Shown: positions 1 through 7,769, counted from the stretch's first letter. The stretch: DNA of 22,817 nt from Clostridia bacterium (GCA_900770165.1 CAAGJJ010000111.1:1-22817); one strand, 5' to 3'. Made by a program: numbers and translations. The notes: generated from the letters alone by a model not told the origin.

Positions 1-119
1 CGTATCCGAGATACAGATATGGCTGATGAGATGGTACAGTACAGCAAGAATAATATTCTTGCTCAGGCTGGAAATTCAATGCTTGCTCAGGCTAATCAGC
101 AGACACAGGGAGTTCTTTC
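1..119 (+). repeat. Terminal direct repeat, copy 1 (flagellin 3' coding region)
   Basis: Bases 1-119 match 22699-22817 without a mismatch by direct reading. The copies are in direct orientation, 22,698 bases apart, and lie in the same reading frame of flagellin. The match covers everything visible: it begins at the first base of the window and its partner ends at the last base. Confidence 0.97.
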
Positions 120-132
120 ACTTCTCGGTTAA
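1..132 (+). CDS. Flagellin, C-terminal fragment (5' end outside the window)
   Basis: The open frame from base 1 to the TAA at 130-132 encodes the last 43 residues of a flagellin: the conserved C-terminal coiled coil of domains D1/D0, including RDTDMADEMV and ending in GVLSLLG. In flagellins this helix pairs with the N-terminal helix in the filament core and carries export and assembly determinants. Bases 1-119 are identical to 22699-22817 inside the flagellin gene at the other end of the window. If both ends belong to one gene or to identical copies, the full protein is 270 residues. An intrinsic terminator follows 23 bases after the stop. The family call is secure. Whether this is a separate gene copy cannot be decided from the window. 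Confidence 0.95.
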   Translation, partial: RIRDTDMADEMVQYSKNNILAQAGNSMLAQANQQTQGVLSLLG

Positions 133-155
133 TAACAATTACTACTATAAGCAGA

Positions 156-183
156 AGAGTCGGTGCTTGCACCGGCTCTTTTT
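156..183 (+). terminator. Intrinsic terminator of the flagellin gene
   Basis: An 11-bp stem (156-166 with 169-179, one G-T pair, two unpaired bases at the tip; four in practice) is followed by a T run at 179-183. It lies 23 bases after the flagellin stop. The ribosome binding site of the next gene starts only 15 bases after the T run, so no ordinary promoter fits between them. Confidence 0.85.
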
Positions 184-213
184 GCAATTACACATATGAA
201 GGAGAATTATTGC

Positions 214-1779
214 ATGGAATTTGACAGAGAATATTTTGAAGCAGAAGTAAGAGATGGATTTTATGTTACAGCAGAGATGAAACAGGCATGGGCGGCACAG
301 TTAGAAGTGCTTAATGATTTTGATAAAGCGTGTCGAGAAAATGGATTAGAATATTATGCAGACTGGGGAACTATGTTAGGTGCTGTAAGACATGGCGGAT
401 TTATTCCATGGGATGATGATATAGATGTGTGTATGAAGAGACCAGACTATAATAGGTTTTTACAAATAGCCAAAGATATTATGCCAGATGGCTATGAAAT
501 ATATAATATATATACGGATGAAGATAATGATAATCTTTTATCAAGAGTGATTAATGCTAGAAGTATTAGTTTTGATGAGTATAGACTTAGAAAATTTCAT
601 GGCTTTCCATATGTTGCAGGGATAGATATTGCACCTCTGGATTATATAGCACCTAAAAAAGAGGAAGTGGATTTTCAAAAAAATCTTATATTGATAATTA
701 ATAGTATATTAAGACTTATAAGAAATTATGAGCAAACAGAAAATGATAACACTTCGTTGGAAGAAATAAAGGATTATGTAGGTCAAATAGAAAAATTGTG
801 TGCTATAAGTATAGATTGGAATAAAAATCTTGGTCAGCAGATGAATATGTTATTAGCAAAATTATGCGGGTTGTATAAAGAGGAAGAATGTGATTATATC
901 TGTAGCATGACAGAATGGATAAAAGCTGGAAGACAAAAATATCCAAAAGAATATTATAATAATATTATAAGAATTCCATTTGAAAATATTACTGTACCTG
1001 TGCCAAGGGAATATGATGTTATATTAACAGAATTATATGGTGACTATCATGAAAAGGTACATAATTGTGACTCACATGATTATCCGTTTTTTGTAGAACA
1101 GAGAGATAAGGCTAAAGAATGGGGCGCGCCAATAGTTAGATTTAAAGCTGATATGAAATCATATAGAGATTTTATGGAACAGGAGAGAATAATAAGAAAA
1201 TTAAGAAATTCAGTTAAAGAAAATAGTAAAAAGAAGAAAGTGGTTTTTATGCCTTTTAAAGAAAAAAACTGGAGTACAATGCAGCCTTTATGGGAAAAAT
1301 ATTCACAAGATAAAGATATAGATGCAATTGTTATGCCTGTTTTATATTATTATAAAAATATAGATGGTACTGTGGATTCATATGAAGAAAAAGATAAATA
1401 TCCTTCGGATTTAAATCTTGTATCCATACAAGAATATGATTTCCAAAAAGAAAGACCAGATGAAATTATATTTCAGAACCCTTATGATGAATATAACATT
1501 GCAACAACCGTACATCCTATGTTTTATTCAAAGAATCTGTATATGCATACGGATAAACTTACTTATATACCATATTTTACAACTGAAGAGATTGCAGAAG
1601 ATGATATGAGAGCAGATGTAAGTATGAATGAATATGTAACTATGCCTGGTGTAGTGTATTCAGACAGAGTAATACTTCAATCCGAGAACATAAAGAAATT
1701 ATATGTAAGAAAGCTAGTTGAGTTTTATGGAGAAGATACAAGGAATGAATGGGAAAGCAAACTGTGTACAACATTTTGA
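214..1779 (+). CDS. LicD-family phosphotransferase fused to a truncated CDP-glycerol-transferase-like domain
   Basis: LicD-type proteins transfer phosphocholine or, in the related fukutin/FKRP proteins, ribitol-phosphate from a CDP-activated donor onto glycans. The N-terminal part shows the LicD signature: DWGTMLGAVRH at residues 50-60, then the acidic cluster D67-D69 and D71. From about residue 340 a second domain begins with VVFMPFKEKNW and resembles the N-terminal half of CDP-glycerol glycerophosphotransferase-like GT-B domains. The next gene is a paralogue with the same two domains, but its second domain is about 315 residues long and here only about 180 remain. The frame ends (KLCTTF) inside the start of the neighbour, with a 35-base overlap. 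The start at 214 is chosen because AAGGAGAA at 199-206 sits 7 bases upstream. An earlier in-frame GTG at 163 lies inside the terminator stem. Donor and acceptor are inferred from context. Confidence 0.88.
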   Translation: MEFDREYFEAEVRDGFYVTAEMKQAWAAQLEVLNDFDKACRENGLEYYADWGTMLGAVRHGGFIPWDDDIDVCMKRPDYNRFLQIAKDIMPDGYEIYNIYTDEDNDNLLSRVINARSISFDEYRLRKFHGFPYVAGIDIAPLDYIAPKKEEVDFQKNLILIINSILRLIRNYEQTENDNTSLEEIKDYVGQIEKLCAISIDWNKNLGQQMNMLLAKLCGLYKEEECDYICSMTEWIKAGRQKYPKEYYNNIIRIPFENITVPVPREYDVILTELYGDYHEKVHNCDSHDYPFFVEQRDKAKEWGAPIVRFKADMKSYRDFMEQERIIRKLRNSVKENSKKKKVVFMPFKEKNWSTMQPLWEKYSQDKDIDAIVMPVLYYYKNIDGTVDSYEEKDKYPSDLNLVSIQEYDFQKERPDEIIFQNPYDEYNIATTVHPMFYSKNLYMHTDKLTYIPYFTTEEIAEDDMRADVSMNEYVTMPGVVYSDRVILQSENIKKLYVRKLVEFYGEDTRNEWESKLCTTF

Positions 1780-4024
1780 TGAAAGCTATTTTGAAGATGA
1801 AATACGGGACGGCTTCTATATTCCATCAATGATTAAGCGCTCCTGGGCTGTAGCATTAGATGTGCTTTCAGAAGTTGACAGAATATGCCAGAAATATGAT
1901 ATTAAGTATTATGCAGAATGGGGAACCTTATTAGGTGCAGTAAGACATGCAGGATTCGTACCATGGGATGATGATCTTGATATTGCTATGCCAAGAAATG
2001 ATTATATTAAATTTTGTCAGGTTGCAAAGCAGGAGTTAAAAGACGGATATGAAGTCTTTAACTTTAAAAATCACGATAATTTTCATCATTTTCTTGCAAG
2101 AGTGACTTGTACCAGCAGGATATGTTTTGAAGACAAATATCTAAAAGAACATTATGGGTTTCCTTATATTGTAGGATTGGATATATTTGTACATGATAAT
2201 GTATCAAAGGACGGTAAAGCTCAGGAACAGAATGAGAAAATAGCGGAATATATAATAACAGTTGCGGATAACATTGCAGATGGTAATCTGAATGGGATTC
2301 ACGAAGAAGATGCTTTGAAAAGAATCGGCCAGTTATGCAATTGTGATGTTACTGTCTATAAAGATAAAGAAACTGAGAGAATAGAGTTATATACTTTAGC
2401 AGAAAATATATTTGCAGCATTTAAAGATGATGATTGCGATGAAATGACACAGATGATGCCATACAGCATGTATGGAAATCATATGAGGATACCTAAAAAA
2501 TATTATGATAAAGTAATCAGGGTTCCTTTTGAGAATACAACAATTCCAGTACCGATAGGGTTTGATGCCATGCTTAGCAAGAGATATGGAGACTATATGA
2601 AGCTGGTAAGAAATACCGGTGGGCATGATTATCCTTTTTATGAATCTCAGAAAAAGCAGTTAGAGGCACTTATGGATTTTAAGTTGCCAAAGTATATGTT
2701 TGATGAAAAGAAAGCTGTAAGAGATAATGAGAATGTATCAATTGCAGGATATAAAAAAATAATATCCGATGGGATATGTAATGTTAAAGAAGAAATTGAA
2801 AAAATCGGACATTATATTAAAAACGAAAAATGCTGGATTGATAATCAGACGGGAGAAATTATTAATTATATTCAGACAGAAATTGCAGATATTCAACAGG
2901 CCGTGATTGATATTGGCAATCTGATAGAAGAGATGAAGGGTGAGGAAACAGAGAGCGTCAGATGTATTGAAAAATTCTGTGATACATTATATATGATTTA
3001 TCAGGGAAATACACTTGACTTAATAAATGAATTTGATAATTTATTTTCTGTTATAGAAAAGGAAATAATAACACATAAAGAAATAGTTATTATGCCATAT
3101 AAAACTGCTGACTGGAATTATGTGAAAAATATATGGGAACAAGCTCAAAGAGATCCGGAAGTAGATGTAACAGTTGCAGTTTTGCCATATTTCTATAAGG
3201 AATATGATGGAAGTGTTAAGGAATATGTTAATGAATTTAATGATTTTCCTAAAGAGATAAATGCAATAGATATATACGATTATAATTTAAAACTTCATCA
3301 TCCAGACATAATATATATACAGAATCCATTTGACAATGAAAATAAAGCAGTCAGTGTTTATAAAGAATATTATTCTGATGTTTTAAAGAAAAATACAAAT
3401 AAACTTATATATATCCAGTCGTTTCAGCTTGAGGAATTTGATAGTAATGATGAGAGAGCGTATAAGAATATGTTGTCTTACTGTATGGTTCCGGGAGTGG
3501 TCAATGCTGATGAGGTATATGTACAGTCTGAAAACATGCGAGAAATGTATATTAAGAAGCTTACAGAATTCGCTGGGGACAACACAGTAGATATATGGCG
3601 CAAAAAAATATGTGTTAAGCCTGAATGGATGAATGAGAAGAAAGAAGAACATATTCATGCAGGTGGTAAAAAGAGAATGCTGTTTTATACATCTATAAGC
3701 GGGGTTATGCAGAATCAGGATGTGGCAGCAGAGAAAATTGAACGGGTTCTGAAAACATTTAAACAATATTCAGATCAAATAGAACTCACATGGTGTATTC
3801 AAGAACTTATAAATTCAGTACTTCCTGATATTAACGCTGAATTATATGATTGTATAAATGTTATAAGAAACAACTATATGGTTGAAAAAATCGGACACAT
3901 GTGTAGTGATAAAGACAAGGGAATTCTTGATTCATGTGATGCGTATTATGGTGATACTTCGTCAATTGTGCAGTGGTACAGAAATGATGGCAAACCAGTT
4001 ATGATAATGGATTATATCCTCTGA
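1745..4024 (+). CDS. LicD-family phosphotransferase with a complete CDP-glycerol-transferase-like C-terminal domain
   Basis: A 759-residue paralogue of the preceding gene. The LicD signature is EWGTLLGAVRH at residues 58-68, followed by D75-D77 and D79. A helical, possibly coiled-coil linker spans roughly 335-440. The second domain runs from about 445 (IVIMPYKTADW) to the end and contains DIIYIQNPFDNE and, near the C-terminus, DAYYGDTSSIVQWY and GKPVMIMDYIL, resembling the end of CDP-glycerol-transferase-like proteins of clostridia. The protein probably transfers an alditol-phosphate to a glycan. The CDP-ribitol genes at 19495-21874 suggest ribitol-phosphate, which is inference. The start is uncertain: ATG 1745 has GGAGA at 1729-1733 and AAGGA directly before it, while ATG 1727 and TTG 1718 are alternatives, all inside the upstream gene. 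The stop codon lies inside the terminator stem. Confidence 0.88.
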   Translation: MNGKANCVQHFDESYFEDEIRDGFYIPSMIKRSWAVALDVLSEVDRICQKYDIKYYAEWGTLLGAVRHAGFVPWDDDLDIAMPRNDYIKFCQVAKQELKDGYEVFNFKNHDNFHHFLARVTCTSRICFEDKYLKEHYGFPYIVGLDIFVHDNVSKDGKAQEQNEKIAEYIITVADNIADGNLNGIHEEDALKRIGQLCNCDVTVYKDKETERIELYTLAENIFAAFKDDDCDEMTQMMPYSMYGNHMRIPKKYYDKVIRVPFENTTIPVPIGFDAMLSKRYGDYMKLVRNTGGHDYPFYESQKKQLEALMDFKLPKYMFDEKKAVRDNENVSIAGYKKIISDGICNVKEEIEKIGHYIKNEKCWIDNQTGEIINYIQTEIADIQQAVIDIGNLIEEMKGEETESVRCIEKFCDTLYMIYQGNTLDLINEFDNLFSVIEKEIITHKEIVIMPYKTADWNYVKNIWEQAQRDPEVDVTVAVLPYFYKEYDGSVKEYVNEFNDFPKEINAIDIYDYNLKLHHPDIIYIQNPFDNENKAVSVYKEYYSDVLKKNTNKLIYIQSFQLEEFDSNDERAYKNMLSYCMVPGVVNADEVYVQSENMREMYIKKLTEFAGDNTVDIWRKKICVKPEWMNEKKEEHIHAGGKKRMLFYTSISGVMQNQDVAAEKIERVLKTFKQYSDQIELTWCIQELINSVLPDINAELYDCINVIRNNYMVEKIGHMCSDKDKGILDSCDAYYGDTSSIVQWYRNDGKPVMIMDYIL

Positions 4025-4057
4025 CAGGATTCTAAAGAATCTATCAGAGGATTTTTT
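4016..4057 (+). terminator. Intrinsic terminator closing the licD pair
   Basis: The outer stem pairs 4016-4024 with 4044-4052 (9 bp) and the inner stem GATTC/GAATC pairs 4028-4032 with 4037-4041. A small internal loop separates them, the tip is TAAA, and six T residues follow at 4052-4057. The hairpin overlaps the licD2 stop codon, which is common for terminators in compact genomes. Confidence 0.85.
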
Positions 4058-4085
4058 AGCTTTTTAAAAATAGAGTTAAATAGAC

Positions 4086-4114
4086 TTGTAATTTTGTAAT
4101 TATTGATATATTAT
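4086..4114 (+). promoter_or_regulatory. Candidate sigma-A promoter for the deaminase pair
   Basis: TTGTAA at 4086-4091 (4 of 6 to TTGACA), a 17-base spacer and TATTAT at 4109-4114 (5 of 6 to TATAAT). A perfect TATAAT at 4140-4145 has no convincing -35 and lies very close to the ribosome binding site (GGAGG 4156-4160). The upstream terminator makes a promoter in this gap likely. The region is so AT-rich that the exact boxes are uncertain. Confidence 0.4.
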
Positions 4115-4166
4115 TAAGTAAATAGATGATTGGTACGGTTATAATAAAATAATATGGAGGATACTT

Positions 4167-5255
4167 ATGAATTACAATGATGATTTAAGAATATATTCAG
4201 CATTTAGTAATAATGATATAAAGGAAGCGTTAAGGAGTGGTGCAATATTTATAGCACCATTTAACGAAAACCAGTTACAGCCATCGGGATACAATTTAAC
4301 ACCAACATATTTCGTTTACTCTACTAAAAAGAAAAAGCTTTTACCTGTTATAAAAGAAAGAAATCGTACATATGTAATGGTAGATAAGAATGATACAGTG
4401 CTTATTAGGACGAGAGAATCAATAGCTGTTTCGTCAAATATAACAGGTGAATTTAATTCTAAGTTAAGAAATACTGCTGTTGGATTCGGACATATTTCTA
4501 CGACTTTAGATCCAGGTTGGGAGGGACAGTTATTAATTCCATATAATAATCCAACGAATAAGAAACTTGAGTTTGTTATAGAGGAAAAAGCCTGTGGAAA
4601 AACGATATATAATTCTTTTGTTACATTAACTTTTCATCATATGAATAGTGCAGCAACTAAAAGTTCGGATAATAAATCTGGAAGATGGGATTTATTAGAT
4701 GAAACGGTATATAGCAATAATTCATTATTAAAAAGATCCAAAGTTGGTATATTAGAAGAAATTGTTGATGATTTGAAGAAGAAGGATAGTAATGGCTTGG
4801 AATATTGTATAAAGAAATGCCTTGACGATAGTGATAAAAAAGAATACTCGTTATTGGAGGATGAGTATAATTTAAGTGATGCTCAATTTGTTGAGGAAAA
4901 GAAAGAATTATTTACATATTTTATGAAGAAACATATTAGAAAGGTGAGAGATGAATATCAGAATCAGACGGAAAAAAGTATAGAGATGGTTAATAAATAC
5001 ATAGAAACTAAGCAGAGATTTTTACCATTAAGATATAGAATTTTTAATTTTATTGGAAAGCATTGTGCAAAAATAATTACCTTAGTGGTATTTATATTAT
5101 TGGTTTCTATATGGATGTTATTAAATGGTAAAAATAATGAGGATGTTTTGAGGGGCTGGGAAGCCGTTATTGCGAGTGCTTGTATATATATTTTAGCACC
5201 TGTGTTGGTTGAATTGTTTAAAATTTTATTTTTAAATAAAAGAGAAAGAAAATAA
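4167..5255 (+). CDS. Membrane-anchored dCTP deaminase/dUTPase-fold protein, probably catalytically altered
   Basis: A 362-residue protein. Residues 1 to about 160 resemble the dCTP deaminase/dUTPase trimeric fold: QPSGYNLTP near the start, NSKLRNTAVGFG in the position of the SS-x-x-R-x-G motif, then TTLDPGWEGQLLIPYNN. In classical Dcd the segment after PGWxG reads L-E-[FY]-x-N with the catalytic glutamate; here proline occupies that place (LIPYNN), so deaminase activity is doubtful. A helical charged region spans about 165-300. Two transmembrane segments follow at about 303-319 and 333-356, ending in a basic tail (NKRERK), whereas ordinary Dcd is about 190 residues and soluble. GGAGG is 6 bases before the ATG. 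The gene lies 11 bases upstream of a deaminase gene, so both are probably co-transcribed. A nucleotide-sensing or regulatory role in phage defence is inference. Confidence 0.75.
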   Translation: MNYNDDLRIYSAFSNNDIKEALRSGAIFIAPFNENQLQPSGYNLTPTYFVYSTKKKKLLPVIKERNRTYVMVDKNDTVLIRTRESIAVSSNITGEFNSKLRNTAVGFGHISTTLDPGWEGQLLIPYNNPTNKKLEFVIEEKACGKTIYNSFVTLTFHHMNSAATKSSDNKSGRWDLLDETVYSNNSLLKRSKVGILEEIVDDLKKKDSNGLEYCIKKCLDDSDKKEYSLLEDEYNLSDAQFVEEKKELFTYFMKKHIRKVRDEYQNQTEKSIEMVNKYIETKQRFLPLRYRIFNFIGKHCAKIITLVVFILLVSIWMLLNGKNNEDVLRGWEAVIASACIYILAPVLVELFKILFLNKRERK

Positions 5256-5266
5256 GGAGAAAATTT

Positions 5267-7564
5267 ATGGGAACTATAAAATCTGAAAGTCTTTCTACTA
5301 TGCTAAAGAGACAAACAATAAAAAAAGCTTTTAGTGAAAGATCCGAGTTTATAATAATTGGTTTAACTGGTGATAACTGCAGAGACATGGCAGATGAGTT
5401 GTCGAAGAATTTTAGTGATATAGAATGTGATTTATATAGAAAATTTGGGGATGGGGATTATAACATATGTACAACTAAAGAAGAGAAACATGTTATTGAT
5501 TATGCAAAGCTGAATTGGAAAAAATTCGATGTTATAAAAGCTAGAGATGTTATTATAACATATATATTAGAAAATCCCAGGAGCTTTAATTATTTTTTAG
5601 AAGATTTAGAAAGAGCAACAAGAGGAAAGGGACTATACGATTATAAAAATTTTTTGAAAAATGATAAAAATGAGAAGCAGGTAGAATTTTATTTGCAATA
5701 TACATTAAATGGCTTGGAAAGAGACAAAGATTTAGAGGATTCTGATTTTCAAAAGGGTGTAAATAAATATAGAGAAAGTGTCCGATATGAAATTAATCTT
5801 TTTTTAAAGGAGAAAACGGAAAATAATGAAACTTTATTGGAAAGATTAATAAAACGAAATAAGGAACTGATGGAATTTATCAGTGGATTAAAAGGTAAAA
5901 AATTTTATAGAAAGAGTGTTTCAACAGAGAGCGATGATATGTCTTTATATGTATATACAAAGTATATTCTTCCGTCAGTTGGAAATTGTATAAAAGAAAT
6001 ATTGGGAAATGAGTATAGAAGACTGTTTCAAAAGTATGGAAATGAGATTCGATTTTACGGCACATTAGATAGGAGTAAGTGGAAAAGTATATTGGATAAT
6101 GCTAAATCAGGTGGAGGTTTTGACAATTTTTATAGTATTGCAAAGAGAATAAATACATTTATAAAAATAAGAAGATCACCTATATTTTCTGAAAAGTCTG
6201 TTCCTGTTCGGATAGTTATAGATTCATTAAAGAATCCATATGAGTTCAGTTTTTTAAAGGACAGATATTCAGCATATTACACATTTGGCGTAATTAATAA
6301 AGATAAAATAAAATGCTCTGAGGAAAGATACAATATAGATAATTATGAAAATTTATGTGAACAGCCTGAACAGATAAAAAATGGATTTAAAAAATTTATT
6401 AATATTTTAGTTGAAGCTGCCAGCTTAGAAACTAATGGAATAATAACTAGTAATGATGTTGTGGAATATGTTAATAGTTTAAAAAGTTCTACGGAATATA
6501 TGGATTATATATACAGAAAACTTGATATTTATACAGAAAATAATGGGGATTCATGGGAGATAAAGAAGTTGTGCCCATCATTAAAAGATGTTAAGTTTGG
6601 TTCTAATTTTGAAAGAGAAGGAATTTCGCAGAAGGAATTTGATTTTTATATAAGTTTATTGGATGATCCGGTAAGAGTATATTGTCTGATTTCGAATCTG
6701 TATCCTATGTATCTTCAAGATAAACAAAATGCTATTCAGAATTCGGATGTATTATTTAGTCAGGATAACAAGAACAGAAAGACATATAACATAGTTAAAT
6801 ATGTTAGTCTTATAATGCATCCGGGTTTAGTTCCACCAACTCAAATTGAAAGATGCATGCAAATTGCATTTGATGCAAAAGTTAATTCTGGATGTATATG
6901 CAGGCAAGTAGGAGCTGTTGTTACAGATAAGGATTATAATATTTTATCGGTTGGCTGGAATGATGTGCATGCACATAGCAAAGTCCCTTGTATATATAGA
7001 AGCATACAGGACATTCAAGATGCTATGAAAAACAGAACAAAAGATGAAATATCACAGATATATAGCGATTTTGAGTTGGATGAAAATGAGAACTTTAATA
7101 GATATATAATGCAATATAATTTGGAAGAAGATAAAGAACATGAAATAATGTGTGGTGTTCCGGCTTGTTATTGTTTTAAAACTATATATAATAAAGTTGA
7201 ACATAAAAATAATCCTGTACATTCCAGAGCAATACATGGAGAGGCCAAGGCTTTTTATAATTGCAATAGGGAAAGAGCAAAGGGAGGTTATTTGTTCACA
7301 ACGTCAAGCTCATGTGAAAATTGTACAATGATAGCTAATGAGTATGGAATAAAGAAAATATATTATATAGAGAAATATCCAGGTATAGCGGTGGAACATG
7401 TTAATGCAAGTGGCAGCTTAGAGGATAGGGCAGAATTTATATTGTTTTCAGGTGTCATTGGCGAGGCATATACAAAACTATATACTCCTGTTATACCTCT
7501 TAAAGATGAATTGGAATTAAGAGGTATTCAAGAGTTGTATAAAGGGTATGGATTTAGTATTTGA
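5267..7564 (+). CDS. Large deoxycytidylate/cytidine-deaminase-type protein, AvcD-like anti-phage deaminase candidate
   Basis: A 765-residue protein whose C-terminal part is a zinc-dependent dCMP/cytidine deaminase domain. It shows IERCMQIAFDAK, then CRQVGAVVTD, the zinc and proton-shuttle motif H657-G-E659, and the zinc cysteines in SCENC at C683 and C686. The N-terminus has a short hydrophobic strand and glycine motif (FIIIGLTGDNC, residues 28-38) where AvcD-type proteins carry a P-loop kinase-like domain, but the classical GK[ST] is missing. About 500 residues separate the two regions and are not recognised. Established knowledge: AvcD-type proteins deplete dCTP/dCMP pools during phage infection. 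Ordinary housekeeping dCMP deaminases are about 150-180 residues, so length and architecture favour defence. AGGAGA precedes the ATG, 11 bases after the membrane Dcd-like gene. The substrate is unproven. Confidence 0.8.
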   Translation: MGTIKSESLSTMLKRQTIKKAFSERSEFIIIGLTGDNCRDMADELSKNFSDIECDLYRKFGDGDYNICTTKEEKHVIDYAKLNWKKFDVIKARDVIITYILENPRSFNYFLEDLERATRGKGLYDYKNFLKNDKNEKQVEFYLQYTLNGLERDKDLEDSDFQKGVNKYRESVRYEINLFLKEKTENNETLLERLIKRNKELMEFISGLKGKKFYRKSVSTESDDMSLYVYTKYILPSVGNCIKEILGNEYRRLFQKYGNEIRFYGTLDRSKWKSILDNAKSGGGFDNFYSIAKRINTFIKIRRSPIFSEKSVPVRIVIDSLKNPYEFSFLKDRYSAYYTFGVINKDKIKCSEERYNIDNYENLCEQPEQIKNGFKKFINILVEAASLETNGIITSNDVVEYVNSLKSSTEYMDYIYRKLDIYTENNGDSWEIKKLCPSLKDVKFGSNFEREGISQKEFDFYISLLDDPVRVYCLISNLYPMYLQDKQNAIQNSDVLFSQDNKNRKTYNIVKYVSLIMHPGLVPPTQIERCMQIAFDAKVNSGCICRQVGAVVTDKDYNILSVGWNDVHAHSKVPCIYRSIQDIQDAMKNRTKDEISQIYSDFELDENENFNRYIMQYNLEEDKEHEIMCGVPACYCFKTIYNKVEHKNNPVHSRAIHGEAKAFYNCNRERAKGGYLFTTSSSCENCTMIANEYGIKKIYYIEKYPGIAVEHVNASGSLEDRAEFILFSGVIGEAYTKLYTPVIPLKDELELRGIQELYKGYGFSI

Positions 7565-7635
7565 TAAAATATAAATAAAAGAATAGATACATTAAAAGTC
7601 CAGAACATAAATATATATTAAATTGTATAATGAGT

Positions 7636-7662
7636 TAATATTAAGTTCCTGATATCCGATAT
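7636..7662 (+). promoter_or_regulatory. Sigma-28 (SigD)-type promoter upstream of the glycan operon
   Basis: TAAT at 7636-7639, exactly 15 bases, then TCCGATAT at 7655-7662. The SigD consensus is TAAA-N15-GCCGATAT, so the -10 element matches 7 of 8 and the -35 element 3 of 4. The flagellin promoter at 21893-21919 has the same spacing and the same T-for-G substitution at the first -10 position. Transcription would start near 7670 and run into wecB. This places the glycan operon under motility control. Confidence 0.65.
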
Positions 7663-7690
7663 ATATAATATATATTGAAGTTGATGTATA

Positions 7691-7713
7691 TCCTATAGAC
7701 ATGGAAGTCAGGA
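7691..7713 (+). promoter_or_regulatory. Bulged hairpin in the wecB operon leader
   Basis: TCCT (7691-7694) pairs with AGGA (7710-7713) and GAC (7698-7700) with GTC (7707-7709), with a three-base ATA bulge on the 5' side and a six-base loop. It lies between the sigma-28-like promoter and the terminator in front of wecB. It matches no riboswitch I know. A processive-antitermination signal, of the kind used by LoaP in long Firmicute polysaccharide operons, is one possibility. This is speculative. Confidence 0.3.
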
Positions 7714-7735
7714 TGAAATATTTATAGAATGTTTG

Positions 7736-7769
7736 AAATCCGTGTATAGGTAAATACACGGATTTTTTT
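7736..7769 (+). terminator. Intrinsic terminator directly in front of wecB (attenuator candidate)
   Basis: A perfect 11-bp stem pairs 7736-7746 with 7755-7765, the loop has eight bases, and a T run covers 7763-7769. The T run ends two bases before the GGAG ribosome binding site of the next gene, so no promoter fits between. It can serve as terminator of the upstream deaminase unit and, because a sigma-28-like promoter lies upstream of it, as an attenuator of the glycan operon. Confidence 0.85.

Noticed and set aside
163..213. In-frame GTG start at 163 for the first LicD gene
   Set aside because: It lies inside the flagellin terminator stem and has no ribosome binding site; ATG 214 has AAGGAGAA at the right distance.
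1718..1779. Programmed frameshift joining licD1 and licD2 into one protein
   Set aside because: No slippery heptamer or downstream structure is evident, and licD2 has usable start codons; a fused protein would carry two complete LicD domains, which is less economical than a deletion scar.
5764..5788. Sigma-28-like boxes (TAAA ... TCCGATAT) inside the AvcD-like gene
   Set aside because: The spacer is 13 instead of 15 bases and the motif is explained by coding sequence.
7565..7735. Known riboswitch (c-di-GMP, preQ1 and similar) in the leader
   Set aside because: None of the conserved sequence cores I know is present; only a small bulged hairpin and the terminator are seen.
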